Assembly: GCA_015698045.1 (NCBI GenBank)
Contig: BLAL01000298.1
Span: 124,001-188,000, forward strand
Direction of reading: 5' to 3'
DNA: 64,000 nucleotides
From: Rhizophagus clarus
Lineage: Eukaryota > Glomeromycota > Glomeromycetes > Glomerales > Glomeraceae
The translations under genes and the position numbers were made by a program. Below the pieces are notes generated by a model, which saw nothing but the letters and a program-made list of their open reading frames with translations, ran no database searches and was not told where the DNA came from. This document shows, one piece after another, positions 22,884 through 33,445 of this stretch. Position 1 is the stretch's first letter, and the number at the start of each line of letters is the position of its first letter.

Positions 22884-24663
22884 ATGTCGGATTACACTCC
22901 AGGCTCCCTACAACAAACAATACTTGGATCAAAATCTTCAGAAATTAATAATGATCTCGACGCTCTGTTTAAAAACAGTGTAAGATTTAATTTTTTTTTA
23001 GAAACAACTTTAACATTTGTCCATAAACACACTTGTTTTTATTAGGCTGGACCAGCCCAAATATCCAAAGAAGTATCTATTAATTTTATAGAAGATAAGA
23101 TTAAAATTCTTAGTGTTGAAAATTATGAGCCTGTTTTACGTAAAAAGAAACATTCTTTGAAGAATGCCAATCACGGTTGTCACCTTGAGGACGTTCGCGA
23201 GGAAGCATCCCATGATAAGAAATTGGAATCTAAGAATAAATTTATTGAAGGAAATTATGAAATAAAAGTTATGAAAAAAGAAATAAAGTCTACGAAGTAA
23301 GTTTGATAATTAAATTTGGAATTTCATGTATGGTACAAATGTTACTCGAAATTTGATTCGTAAAAAATTTAAATCGAAGAAAATTTCTAGTAAAATAGAT
23401 GAAAATAATTTGAATTGCGAAAAACATATTAAACGCAAACGCTCAGCAAGAGATTTGAAGTCTCAAAAGAGAACTAAAGTTATAAAGGATATCGCATCTG
23501 ATGAATTTAACTCTGACGAGAAGAAAAGTAGGAGTGAAGATACAAATATACAACAGGTTGAATCAAAAATTTCGACAAAAGATTCAAAAACTATGAATAT
23601 TGAAGATAATGATCAGCATAAAAATGGATTACTCAATGTGATTAATAAAGATGAACCCGAACGCTTGCAAAGAACAATATTTGTTGGGAATTTACCAGTT
23701 TCAGTAATTCAAAAGGTAGCGTATTTTTTTTCAGTATATTAATTTAGTTATAATCATGTTATTAAGTATTCTTTTAAATCATTAAGGTCAATCACAAAAA
23801 GTTAAAAGCCCTTTTTTCTCAATTCGGAAAAATTGAAAGTTTGCGATTCCGCTCAATTGTAAGTTTTGTATTTAAAAATGTGACGACTTCATGAAGTTAA
23901 TAATTAATTTTCTTATAGGCATTTTCTGAACTGCTTCCTCGTAAGCTTGCTTTTATCAAGGGTAAATTTCATCCTGAACGAGATGTTCTTAATGCGTACA
24001 TTGTATATAAAGAATCATCATCCGTTCAACAAGCAATTGCTATGAATGCCCAAGTTTTTTTGGGGAAGCACCTACGCGTTGACTCTGTAGCTAGCCCTCA
24101 AGTATACCTTTTTATTTATCATTTTTTTTTTTTTTACAAGTACATATAAAAATATTTTTTTTTTAAAAAAAAAAAAAAAATTTTTAGAATCAGGACAGAA
24201 GAAGAACTGTGTTCATTGGCAGTTTGGCTTTTGATGCACAAGAGGAAGAATTATGGTTATACTTTAAAAGTTGTGGGGAAATTGAAAACGTTAGGATTGT
24301 GAGAGATAGTAAAACTAATGTTGGAAAAGGATTTGCATTTGTACAATTTAAGGCAAGTAAATTTTTTATTAATATATATATTATTTATATTAATATTCTT
24401 ATAAAATATAGGAACGTGCTTCTGTCGAGCTTGCTCTCAAGTTAAATGATACAAAGCTTGGCCCTCGAAAAATTCGAGTGACGAGATGCGCAAAAGGAAA
24501 TCATGTTGGTAAGCCGGATAAATCAAAAATTGGAAAAGTGAAATTTGGGAAAGAATTAATGGAAGGTATTCGTGTGAATAGTAAATATAATAAAAAAGGT
24601 AAATCAATCAAAAACACAAGGGATACACGTACGAAAAAAAAGCTCGTGAAAGTTCAAAAGTAG
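22884..24663 (+). CDS. NOP12: Nop12/RBM34-type nucleolar RNA-binding protein (pre-60S ribosome biogenesis)
   Basis: Seven exons encode 447 residues: 22884-22979, 23046-23296, 23391-23715, 23787-23858, 23919-24101, 24188-24352 and 24412-24663. The N-terminal half is Lys/Glu/Asp-rich and disordered, with basic stretches suited to nucleolar targeting. RRM1 begins near residue 210 ([10 protein letters not shown]) and has a long insert ([15 protein letters not shown]) typical of the RBM34/Nop12 family. RRM2 begins near 314 ([19 protein letters not shown]) with RNP1 as [10 protein letters not shown]. The C-terminus is a Lys-rich tail. Intron 6 uses a GC donor (AAG|GCAAGT); reading GT four bases later would break the frame between FVQFK and ERASVELAL. 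By family, the protein acts in 5.8S/25S rRNA maturation. Confidence 0.92.
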
Positions 24664-25082
24664 AGGGAGTTGCTTATAGTTAATAACAATTTATTGGTCT
24701 GAATGCTATCACTAAATCGATTATACGACTTTTACTTCGTAATTTTAATGTATTATTAAAATTGTTCCTTGCAATAATCCAAGGCTATGAGTGTTTCTTT
24801 AAATTAGAAATCAATGTCTCCCTTTTTTGTTAATCATCTAATTGCAAAATTCAATCTTTATTTCAATAAGTTATAAAAAAAATTTCTACAGTATAAATAA
24901 TTACCGCAATGAGATTTAGATTTGATTTGAATACTATTTGAAGAGGATAATATATACATTAAAATTAGTATAATTTTTGATATCAAAAAATTGATTTTTT
25001 TTTTAAAAAAATTCACATTTGCACAAAATTAATTTTTTTTATGGGTTATTCAAAACACAAAAAAACTTTTATAATAAAATAT
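24664..25082. other. Convergent intergenic region
   Basis: This is AT-rich DNA between the stops of the NOP12-like and FIP1-like genes. No gene or repeat was seen; it holds the 3' ends of both transcripts. Confidence 0.5.
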
Positions 25083-28000
25083 TTAATGTCGTCGCTTCGC
25101 TCTAAATTCGTCATCATCACGCGGAGCTTCTCCAGTAGTTCTTTTTCGTGATCTACAATTCAAAATATATGTTAGTTTATGGGATAATGATAAATGTCCA
25201 GAATGACTTACCCATCCCATCTTTCATCATCTCTCCGCGTATATCCCTGTAATAAAGTAATTAGAATATGAAAAATATATAGACATTACACAGTTTTACA
25301 TACATGTGACCTTTCGACACTTCCTGATGCGCTCCTATCGCCGCCCCTTTCTTCATCGCCCCTATCTGAACTTGGACTATTAACTGAAGAAGTATGAGTA
25401 GCAGGTCCAGTAGGTGGACGGAAAGGTCGAATCCTATGTGCAAATGGTGCATCTGGAGGTGGAGAATGTTCCCATTCATGATAATCTGACCTGTTTCCAC
25501 CTGGACCTAACATTGGTCCGGTTGGCGGTCTACCTTGAAATCCACCATGACCTGGACGAAAAGAAGGAGAGTTGCGATTCTCCATTTCCCACGCTAAATA
25601 TATAAATTTTAATACACAATCCCTTATAATGCGGAAATTTTATTTTTACTTTCATTTTAATTTTATTTGATATGTAAATTAAAAAGAGTGCTTACTTGGT
25701 TCTTCTATTGAATAAAATGGCCTAAACGAAAATATGAAATACGAAAAATGTAAGAAATGCAATTTAAATTAATTGAATATTTCTTATTACCTTTCATCAA
25801 TTGGCATTCCACGGCCTCGTCCGACCATACCTCCGGGCATTCCTCCAGGAATTCCAGGCATACCTCTAGGCATACCGGGTACGCCGCCTGGCATTCCACC
25901 GGGCATACCACCTTGCATGTTAGGAGGCATTCCCCTCGTAATCCCTGGCATACCTGGCATACCTGGTATCCCACCTGGCATTCCTCCAGGACGCATCATA
26001 TTTCGCATAGGTTGACCTCTGTATGATGGATCAAAACCCATTGGACCAGTTGGTGGCATATCAGCAAAAAATGGTGGTGGTCCCATGGGGCCTCCCATTT
26101 CCTAATTAAAAAAAATTATTAGAAAAGAACAGAAAAAAACACGAATAAGTAATTTACCGGTGGCGGAAACATTCCCATTCCCATCGGGTTCCCTAATTTT
26201 AAAAAAAAAAAAGATATTAGTTTACAAATAAACCAGTAATATAAAAGAAATGCAACGAATTATAACCTGAAAAATTTTGTGGGTATCCACTTCCTCCTTC
26301 CATGTTAAATTCTTCGTTTTGATCCATCGACGGAGGTGGACTTATTTTATTTGAAAAAAAGGAATTAAGATAAAGCCAATTTATATCACAAAAATTAGAT
26401 CAACTTACATTGGTTCTAATTCTTCCAAAGCTGCTTCTCTTTCACTTGAGACAACCTGAATTACCGAATCATCTTGATCTCGCCCACGACGTCCTACATG
26501 TTTGAAATCTAAAAAAATTGCTTAGATAAGTTTATAAAATAAATGAAAATATAGTTGAATATTTACCTCGTCCACGTTGTTGCTGAAATCTATTATGGTC
26601 TTGTCCCCCCGATTGAGGCTGGCTAATCGATTGCAGTTCAGGTGGCAAATTATTCAATTCTTGTTTAGACTCATATACCTATAGATCATGTAGCTGCAAT
26701 TGGTATGTGTATTTTGTAATATATGCATAAATTAATAAAATGAAAGAAACTTACATGTATTTTCTTGCGTTGATGCTGATCTTCGCGCATTTGTTTCTGT
26801 TTCGCACAATACGCTTTCCATGTATATTCATTGAACCCATAATTAAAATAGTCGGTAATATCCGCACCTATTATAATTAAAAATTAATATTCTCAATAAT
26901 AAACTATGATTTCGATATTTGTAATTTTAAACTGACAATCTACCTGGTTTTCTCCAAGGTTTATCTTCAAATGAGTCTAAATCAACATCATATATACTGG
27001 TCCCATCAATTGTTCCAATAGCATTTATATCCACACCGGGGGTACGACTTGAAGAAGCCTGGCCACCTTCTATATTCTCCATAAAAAAAAACATAATATA
27101 ATATAATGAACAATTAATATACAGCTAAACCAACAAAAATTCGCTATGCTCACCATGTCGTGACCCAAGTTGTTTATTAAAGTTAGGCTTTATAACAAGA
27201 GAACTTCTAAAGCAAAAAATGGTAATAAAACATTAGAATATAACAACGCTAAATATTTATATTTATTTTTTACCTTGCAGCGTTGTCTGTCGGTTTCGGC
27301 GGGGCGTCCATTATAATTTCAATATCATCCTTTACAGAGAATTAAACTTAGTTCATAACATATATAAGTGTGCATTATAAATTGAATTAATCTAAATAAT
27401 TACAGATTCATCGCTATCTTCCTCTTCCTCTTCTTCCTCCTCCTCTTCATCTTCCTCCTCTATCTTTTCTTTAACAACCGTTTGTTCTTGTTCTTCTGAT
27501 GAATCCATTAAATTCCCATTTTCTGCTGACAACTCTAATGGGTCAATATCTTGATCTTCTTGGATGCCATGATTATCTTGGTTATCCTGATTATCCTTAT
27601 CATTCCGGCTATTTTGGTTATTTTGCATTTCTTGAATATCCTGGCTAGCTTGCGTGCTTTCAATGTCGTGAATACTTTGTGTATTATGGGCATCCTGATT
27701 ATCATGAACATCGTAGACACTCTGGGTTTTTTGACCATCATGAATGTTATAATTTTCTTGAAAGTCTTCAATTCTCGGAGGGAAATAAATATCTTGGTCC
27801 TGCCCCGGTTTTCTTTTAAATGCGAAGTTATGTATAATTTATTAGATTCAATGATCAAGTAATAATAGTATGAATTTGTATAAAAGAGCACACATACATT
27901 GAGTCTACTTCTACATGTTTTATGTCTTTAGAGACTTCATTGGCATTGCTGATATCATGACTTAAAATGTCGAATGATTCCAAATACAAATTAATTTATT

Positions 28001-28602
28001 AAAGTAATTATCAAGTGACCTAAGAAAAGTTAATCAAAACATAACGTACTTCGTCCCGCCCCCATACATATCAAAGAAGTCGTCGTCTTATGTATAATAT
28101 ACGTATCATTTCGTTGATCCAATCAAACCAAAAACATCAAAGATAAAAAGTTGACATGTAGACAAAGAAGAAAAAAACAAGTTCTTTATTAGATTTGTTA
28201 TAATATACAATATTTTTTAAGATATAATATGAAGAATTAAACTCAATAAATTAACATTATAAATAGAATAAACTATGACTGTACTATATAAGTTGAAATG
28301 GTTTGTTTCTATCGTACCTTCTACAACGACTTCTTTTATATTATTTTTAGAATACCCCTCTATTAAACGCCAATATAAAAAAAAAAATTAGCATCTAATG
28401 AAGTTTTAAGTAAAGGTTTCTAGCTGATCTTATTTATCAGCATTTAAAACATAAAATATTTTCAATTAAAATAAAGGAAGAAACAATTTTCTAAATTCAA
28501 CATTATCTCACCCTCTATAGCTACTTGTGATTCAACAGTTTGCTCTTCCATCCCGCCATACAAAAATTCTTCGTCGTTATCGAAATCGGTATAGTCTGTC
28601 AT
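25083..28602 (-). CDS. FIP1: Fip1-type subunit of the pre-mRNA cleavage and polyadenylation complex
   Basis: The minus-strand gene starts [17 protein letters not shown] at 28602 and ends [11 protein letters not shown]-stop at 25083, with about fifteen small exons. The Fip1 motif is unmistakable and spans two exons: [19 protein letters not shown], then [17 protein letters not shown] (27000-26820). Upstream lie DFFDMYGGG (near 28050), an Asn/Gln/Asp-rich repeat (27800-27540), a run of Glu (27480-27415) and IKPNFNKQL. Downstream are an RGG-like patch, a Met/Gly/Pro repeat (26100-25800) and an Arg/Asp-rich C-terminus as in animal FIP1L1. By family, Fip1 links poly(A) polymerase to CPSF/CPF. One inferred exon, 28318-28332, is only 15 nt. 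A few exon edges remain approximate. Confidence 0.92.
25800..26090 (-). repeat. Met-Gly-Pro tandem repeat within FIP1
   Basis: Irregular GMPGG, GIPG and GMPG units repeat about a dozen times in the FIP1 frame (for example [15 protein letters not shown]). The DNA is markedly GC-richer than its surroundings and rich in GGCAT and GGCATACC on the plus strand. It is a coding minisatellite. Confidence 0.85.
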
Positions 28603-29310
28603 CTCGAGCTATAGCCAAGTTTTATAAATCGATCGAATCTTAAGAGTATTTATTAATGACTGCGCCTACGTAAAATTCTGATTTATACTAGGTGCGCTTT
28701 ATTGTTGCACGTCGTCACGTGATAAATAATTAACACATTATTACTGAACCTTTCTTTCCATTGGCTAATTAAAAATATTATGGATCCATTTTAATGCAAT
28801 AACGGGAAATTTTATTAATGATTTTTTTTAAATATAATATGATAATAATTATAATAAAAAAGGGTAAGTATTCAAATAATATGAAAAGATCGATTTTACA
28901 AGAATATATAAGGAAAGTCAATTTAGACTGCGTTTAGATTGAGAAAAATAAGGAAAATAAACAGATCACCATAAAATTTTCCTTGTCTAATAATCTTTTT
29001 GTTATCCTTTATTTAAAGTTCCGCCAAAATTGCAAAATTTTCGTTTGAAAATTAATGTTTATACCAAATATATATAATTAGTGTGAACTGACCGCAAAAA
29101 TTATTTGTACACCGACTCCGCAATTAACTATTCGATCAATCAATATTATCATGCTAAGTTATTTAGAGGTCCCCATTCAATCTTCCATTTCCCTTTATCC
29201 ATTTTGTAATTCGTTCTTCACGCCCAATTTTTTGTAAATCTTATCTTTTGAATAAAGTCAACCTCTTTTAATAACTATCTCTTAATTTTACTTACATTCT
29301 TTTTGTAATT
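28603..29310. promoter_or_regulatory. Divergent intergenic region between FIP1 and the Sel1-repeat gene
   Basis: This 708-bp region separates two oppositely oriented start codons and must contain both promoters. A CACGTGAT palindrome-containing word occurs near 28715. No other gene was seen. Confidence 0.45.
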
Positions 29311-31051
29311 ATGAGCAAATTCAAGAAGGGGTTGACTGTAGACCGTGACGTTGGAGACCCTGTGCGTCGTCCTCGTCCTGTCTCACAAGAAGGGTATTAT
29401 TACCCAGAAGAACATGTTAACGATAATAACTATTTACACCCAAACTCTAGACGCCAGCCAATGCGTCAATATGGTTCTTCCGCCTCTTTAGAAGTGCGTC
29501 ATGAGCAAAATCGTTTGCAGAGGGAACAAGAGTTTTTTAATTCACCATCTGCTACACCCAAACCGACGCCTTTTGAAAATTCACGAAATAAATCAATAAT
29601 GCAAACAGAATCTTTTAAACAGACAAGTGATTATCAAAGTCGTCGTACTCCAAACTCTAGAGAAATTCCGCGATCCGTACCAAATTCAAATTCACATGGC
29701 ACTAATACCTCTACCACTCACTTCGACCCCAATCAAAATTCTTACCATTCTAACTCACCAGATTTTTTAGCACCTCAGTCTCGTTTATCAAATAATTCGC
29801 GTGCCCCTTCTCCACAACATCAGATACCTCCGTCGAATTATTATCTTAATTCAACATCACAGGGATCAATACAACAGCAGATTCGAAAAAATTCTCCTGG
29901 TCCACTTTCACAAAATTCTATGAATTTGCAAAGCCCTTCACAAGAATCACTTGTGAAACCTTTTGTTGGTGCAAATTCTCGCAATATAAAATATCCAAAT
30001 TTACATGTTCCTCCAGGCCATAAGGATCAATTACAACAATATTATTATTCGTCCAAGAATCAAAATAAAACTAGAGAGGCTCCAAATGTAGATAGTAATT
30101 ATACTCAAAATAAAACTAGAGAAGCTCCAATTGTAGATAGTAACCACACCCAAAATAAAACTAGAGAAGTTCTAATTATAGATAATAACCACATTCAAAA
30201 TAAAACTAGAGAAGTTCCAATTTTAGATAATAACTACACGCAAAATGATAATAATAATAATCAGCGCTTAAATTTGCCTGACCCTGTTTCTATAGAAGAT
30301 TATATTTCACAAGCAATTAAATATCATGAGGATGATCAGCTTGCAAAGTCAACGGAATATTTAAGAATAGCTGCAGAAAAAGGTTCTGCTGTTGGAAAAG
30401 TTCTCTATGGGATAGCTTTAAGACATGGATGGGTAATTATTACAATTAACTTATTTAATTATTGAATTCCACTATTTAAATCAATGACATTCGGCTACAT
30501 ATTCTATTTAGGGATGTAAAGTAAATGAAGCATTAGCATTCAAACATCTTCAGCAAGCTGCAGAATCTGCGATAACTATCTTGAATGGTATTAATAAAAC
30601 GGTTAGTATGTCGGCATTTAGAGGAGAATTAGTTTTAGCGATTTATGAATTAGGAGTATGTTTCCGACATGGCTGGGGAGTTATAAAAAGTAAAGCAACA
30701 GCCGCACACTATTTTGAAATAGCAGCTAACATGGTAAGTTAAGTTTAATAATTGTAATTTTCCATAAAAAGTTTCCTGATTTATTAATTTTGTTGAAATT
30801 AGGGTGACCCTGATGCACAAAATGATATAGCGTTTTGTTATTACAAGGGAGACGGGGTGAAGAAAGATATGAAAAAGGGTAATGTAAAGCATATATTTAT
30901 TATTATCATTATTTAATTATTTAATATTGCTAATTAATTAAGTTATATTCAAACAGCTGCCAAATATTACAGGATGGCGGATGCACAAGGTCATGGCACA
31001 ATGGGCAATTCTTGGATTTACAAAGAAAAGTATAATAATGATAACAAATAA
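29311..31051 (+). CDS. Sel1-repeat protein with a long disordered N-terminus (Dsf2/Skt5-like)
   Basis: Four exons (29311-30432, 30512-30733, 30803-30878, 30957-31051) encode 504 residues. Residues 1-320 are disordered and rich in Asn, Gln, Ser and Pro. A four-copy 15-residue repeat based on QNKTREAP lies near residue 250. After the linker LPDPVSIEDYISQAIKYH come Sel1 (TPR-like) helical repeats: STEYLRIAAEKGSAVGKVLY, LAIYELGVCFRHGWGV, ATAAHYFEIAANMGDPDAQN and AAKYYRMADAQGHG. The last repeats are short, and the protein ends soon after. Fungal proteins of this layout include Dsf2 and the chitin synthase activator Skt5. I cannot decide which from sequence alone. It is probably an adaptor rather than an enzyme. 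Confidence 0.8.
30060..30242 (+). repeat. 45-bp coding tandem repeat, four copies
   Basis: In-frame units beginning CAAAATAAAACTAGAGA encode QNKTREAPNVDSNYT and three variants. The spacing is exactly 45 bp, so copy-number change would keep the frame. Confidence 0.9.
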
Positions 31052-31608
31052 ACATTAATTATTTCGCTGTGGATTTCCGTGACTGGAAAAGAGTTGTTCA
31101 TTTGTATCCTCTTGATTGAGGCTGGAAGAACAAATTCGTGAACACTTTTATTTTTACTATTCTAATATTTCATTTCCTTCTTTATTTTAATTTACCTTTC
31201 TTGATGTATATAATTATTATTACTACTTTTTTTAAAAAAATCTTTATTTATAAGAGACAGTTTTTTGAAAAAACTAGAGTTTTATATTTTTAGACATAAT
31301 ATTTATTTATATCTTATTATAGGTATAATCCGAATTTAATTTATTCATTTAATTTATTCGTTTTACTTATTTTTTAATATTGTTTATTTCTTTTCTTAAA
31401 AAAAAAAAAAAATTTTTTTTTTTTTGAATCTTAGTTCATTGAATGAACGAAAGAAAAAAGTTATATAAAATGCAACGGTTTGGTATCAAAACCAATTACA
31501 TCACAAGATTCTGAATTCACGTGATTATAATGTGTTACCTGTTACATGACAGTGTGTAACAATTTTTTGCAATTCACTACGACTTTTTTTTTGCTTTTCA
31601 TTCTCGTC
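31052..31608. other. Intergenic region between the Sel1-repeat and PfkB genes
   Basis: It is AT-rich with an A/T homopolymer junction at 31399-31425. Near 31538-31561 there is an imperfect inverted repeat, TGTTACCTG with CAGTGTGTAACA, about 50 bp upstream of the PfkB start, which could be regulatory. No gene was seen. Confidence 0.45.
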
Positions 31609-32997
31609 ATGACTGATCCTTACTTATGTTCGTTGAGTCAATGTATTATCGACGATATAAAACTTCCAGGTTTGTTTTTCAAATATTAGAGACGTGTGAA
31701 GCGTAAAATAATCAATCCAAATATTTTTCTTATTTTGTAATTAGATGGAACATTTAGGCAGAATGTTTTAAGCGGAGGCGGTGTATATGCTACATACGGT
31801 ATTTCATTTTTTTTATATTAACTAAGTATTCGAATGAAAAAAAAATGAACATCCTATTGTTTTCCAATAGGAATGAGGTTATGGTTTTCTTCACCGGAAT
31901 CACAAAGGATCGCATATTCCTTTCACGCTGGTTATGATTTTCCAATTAGTATTCTACAAAAATTATTATCATTAAATATTTCTTTAACACAGATATGGCA
32001 TTCAAATTTACCTTCAATTCGTGGATTAGCTACTTTTACATCATCAGATCAGCGTATATTTGTTTATCAAACTCCACCGATAGGAACTGTACCAGCAGAT
32101 TTACCAAGCTCTTACCTAAATTCAAAAATTTTTCACTTCATTTGTTCACCGAATTGGGCTTCACAACATATTACAGAGATTTTAAAATTGAGAGATAAAC
32201 AATTACCTCCACCAATTTTTGTATGGGAACCTGTACCAAATAGTACTATAAAAGAGAATTTACAATCTTGTGTGGAAGCTATGAAAATGGTTAATGTATT
32301 ATCCCCGAATCATGAAGAAGCAGCAGCACTTTTAGGATTGATAAGCGAGGAAGACGAGGAAGTTGATAGATTTTTATCTGAAGATATGTTAATGTACATG
32401 GCAGATAAATTTTTGTCATATCAAATTGGTCCTCACGGAAATGGATGTGTTATAATTAGAGCTTCTTATAAAGGATGCTTAGTAGCAACGAAAGAAAAAA
32501 AGGAAATAATACCAGCTTATTGGACAATATCAAGAGATGGTATTAAAAATCCTCACGTTATCGATGTTACAGGAGCGGGAAATGCTTTTTGTGGAGGTTT
32601 TATGGCTGGATTACTTCGATCAAATAATGATGTTTTCGAAGCTGCTTTATATGGATCTGTTAGTGCTTCATTTACTGTTGAACAGCTTGGGGCTCCAAGA
32701 CTCGAATTTGATCAAAATGGGAATGAAATTTGGAATTCGGGTGAAAGTCCACATGAAAGGTTACATAAATTAAGACAACGAGTTAAAGAAAAGATTAAAG
32801 AAAGATTAAAGGTGAAATTAAAAGAAAGGATTCAAGGAAAATTGAAAAATAAAGATACTAATCATCATCAAAATGGGATTGAAACGGCAGAAATTGATAA
32901 AGATAATAATATTGGAAAAGATGATAGTGATATTATTGGCGACGGGAGAGACTTAATAGATGAAAATTTTCGGGATCGTATGAGTCCGGCTGATTAA
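31609..32997 (+). CDS. PfkB/ribokinase-family protein, Mak32-like
   Basis: Three exons (31609-31669, 31745-31798, 31871-32997) encode 413 residues beginning MTDPYLCSLSQCIIDD. The N-terminal lobe has SGGGVYATYG, corresponding to the substrate-binding GG region. FVWEPVPNS and VNVLSPNHEEAAALLG are standard PfkB family blocks. The C-terminal signature reads VIDVTGAGNAFCGG, where the usual catalytic Asp after GAG is Asn (residue 276). From memory, yeast Mak32 also has GAGN. The substrate is unknown and kinase activity is doubtful. After residue 325 the protein has a Lys/Glu/Arg-rich helix (KEKIKERLKVKLKERIQ) and an acidic tail not usual for ribokinases. Confidence 0.85.
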
Positions 32998-33192
32998 CGA
33001 TTATTTTTCTTTTCTGTAACGATTAACGATTATAAAGTATTCACCATTACAATTATTTATTTATCGTTATGCTACAATAATAAACAATTCACGTAGTTAG
33101 GATTTTGATTTTTTCCTTTACTTCCTTTGTGTAAAATTAATTCTAAATTTCATTACCCAAAAGGAACCATTGATTAATAAATGTTACTATAT

Positions 33193-33207
33193 ACGCGTTA
33201 TACGCGT
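33193..33207. promoter_or_regulatory. Two MCB boxes (ACGCGT) upstream of CDT2
   Basis: ACGCGT occurs at 33193-33198 and again at 33202-33207, about 240 bp before the CDT2 ATG. The palindrome is the core site of the MBF cell-cycle factor, and CpG-rich hexamers are rare in this AT-rich DNA. In fission yeast, cdt2 is an MBF target, which makes a role here plausible. Binding in this organism is an inference. Confidence 0.6.
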
Positions 33208-33445
33208 CAAATTTATTTATTTTTGTCTTTTTTTTTTTTATCATGTGGTGATTCTCACGTCATGTGATAATGTTACACCATGTATAAAATGCACTTTTAA
33301 TATTTCATGATCATGTGATAATGATATTTTAATCCAACAATTTCGTGTAACAATTAAATTTGATAGAACTTACACGTTCATAAGATTTATAGTCTCAAGT
33401 TTCTTTAAAGTTTCCGACTTGTACGGGATAATAAATAAATTATCA

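Noticed and set aside
25757-26026. Plus-strand frames rich in His/Ser/Thr or Ile/Pro across the FIP1 repeat
   Set aside because: They are antisense readings of the Met-Gly-Pro repeat of FIP1, which has clear orthologues on the other strand.
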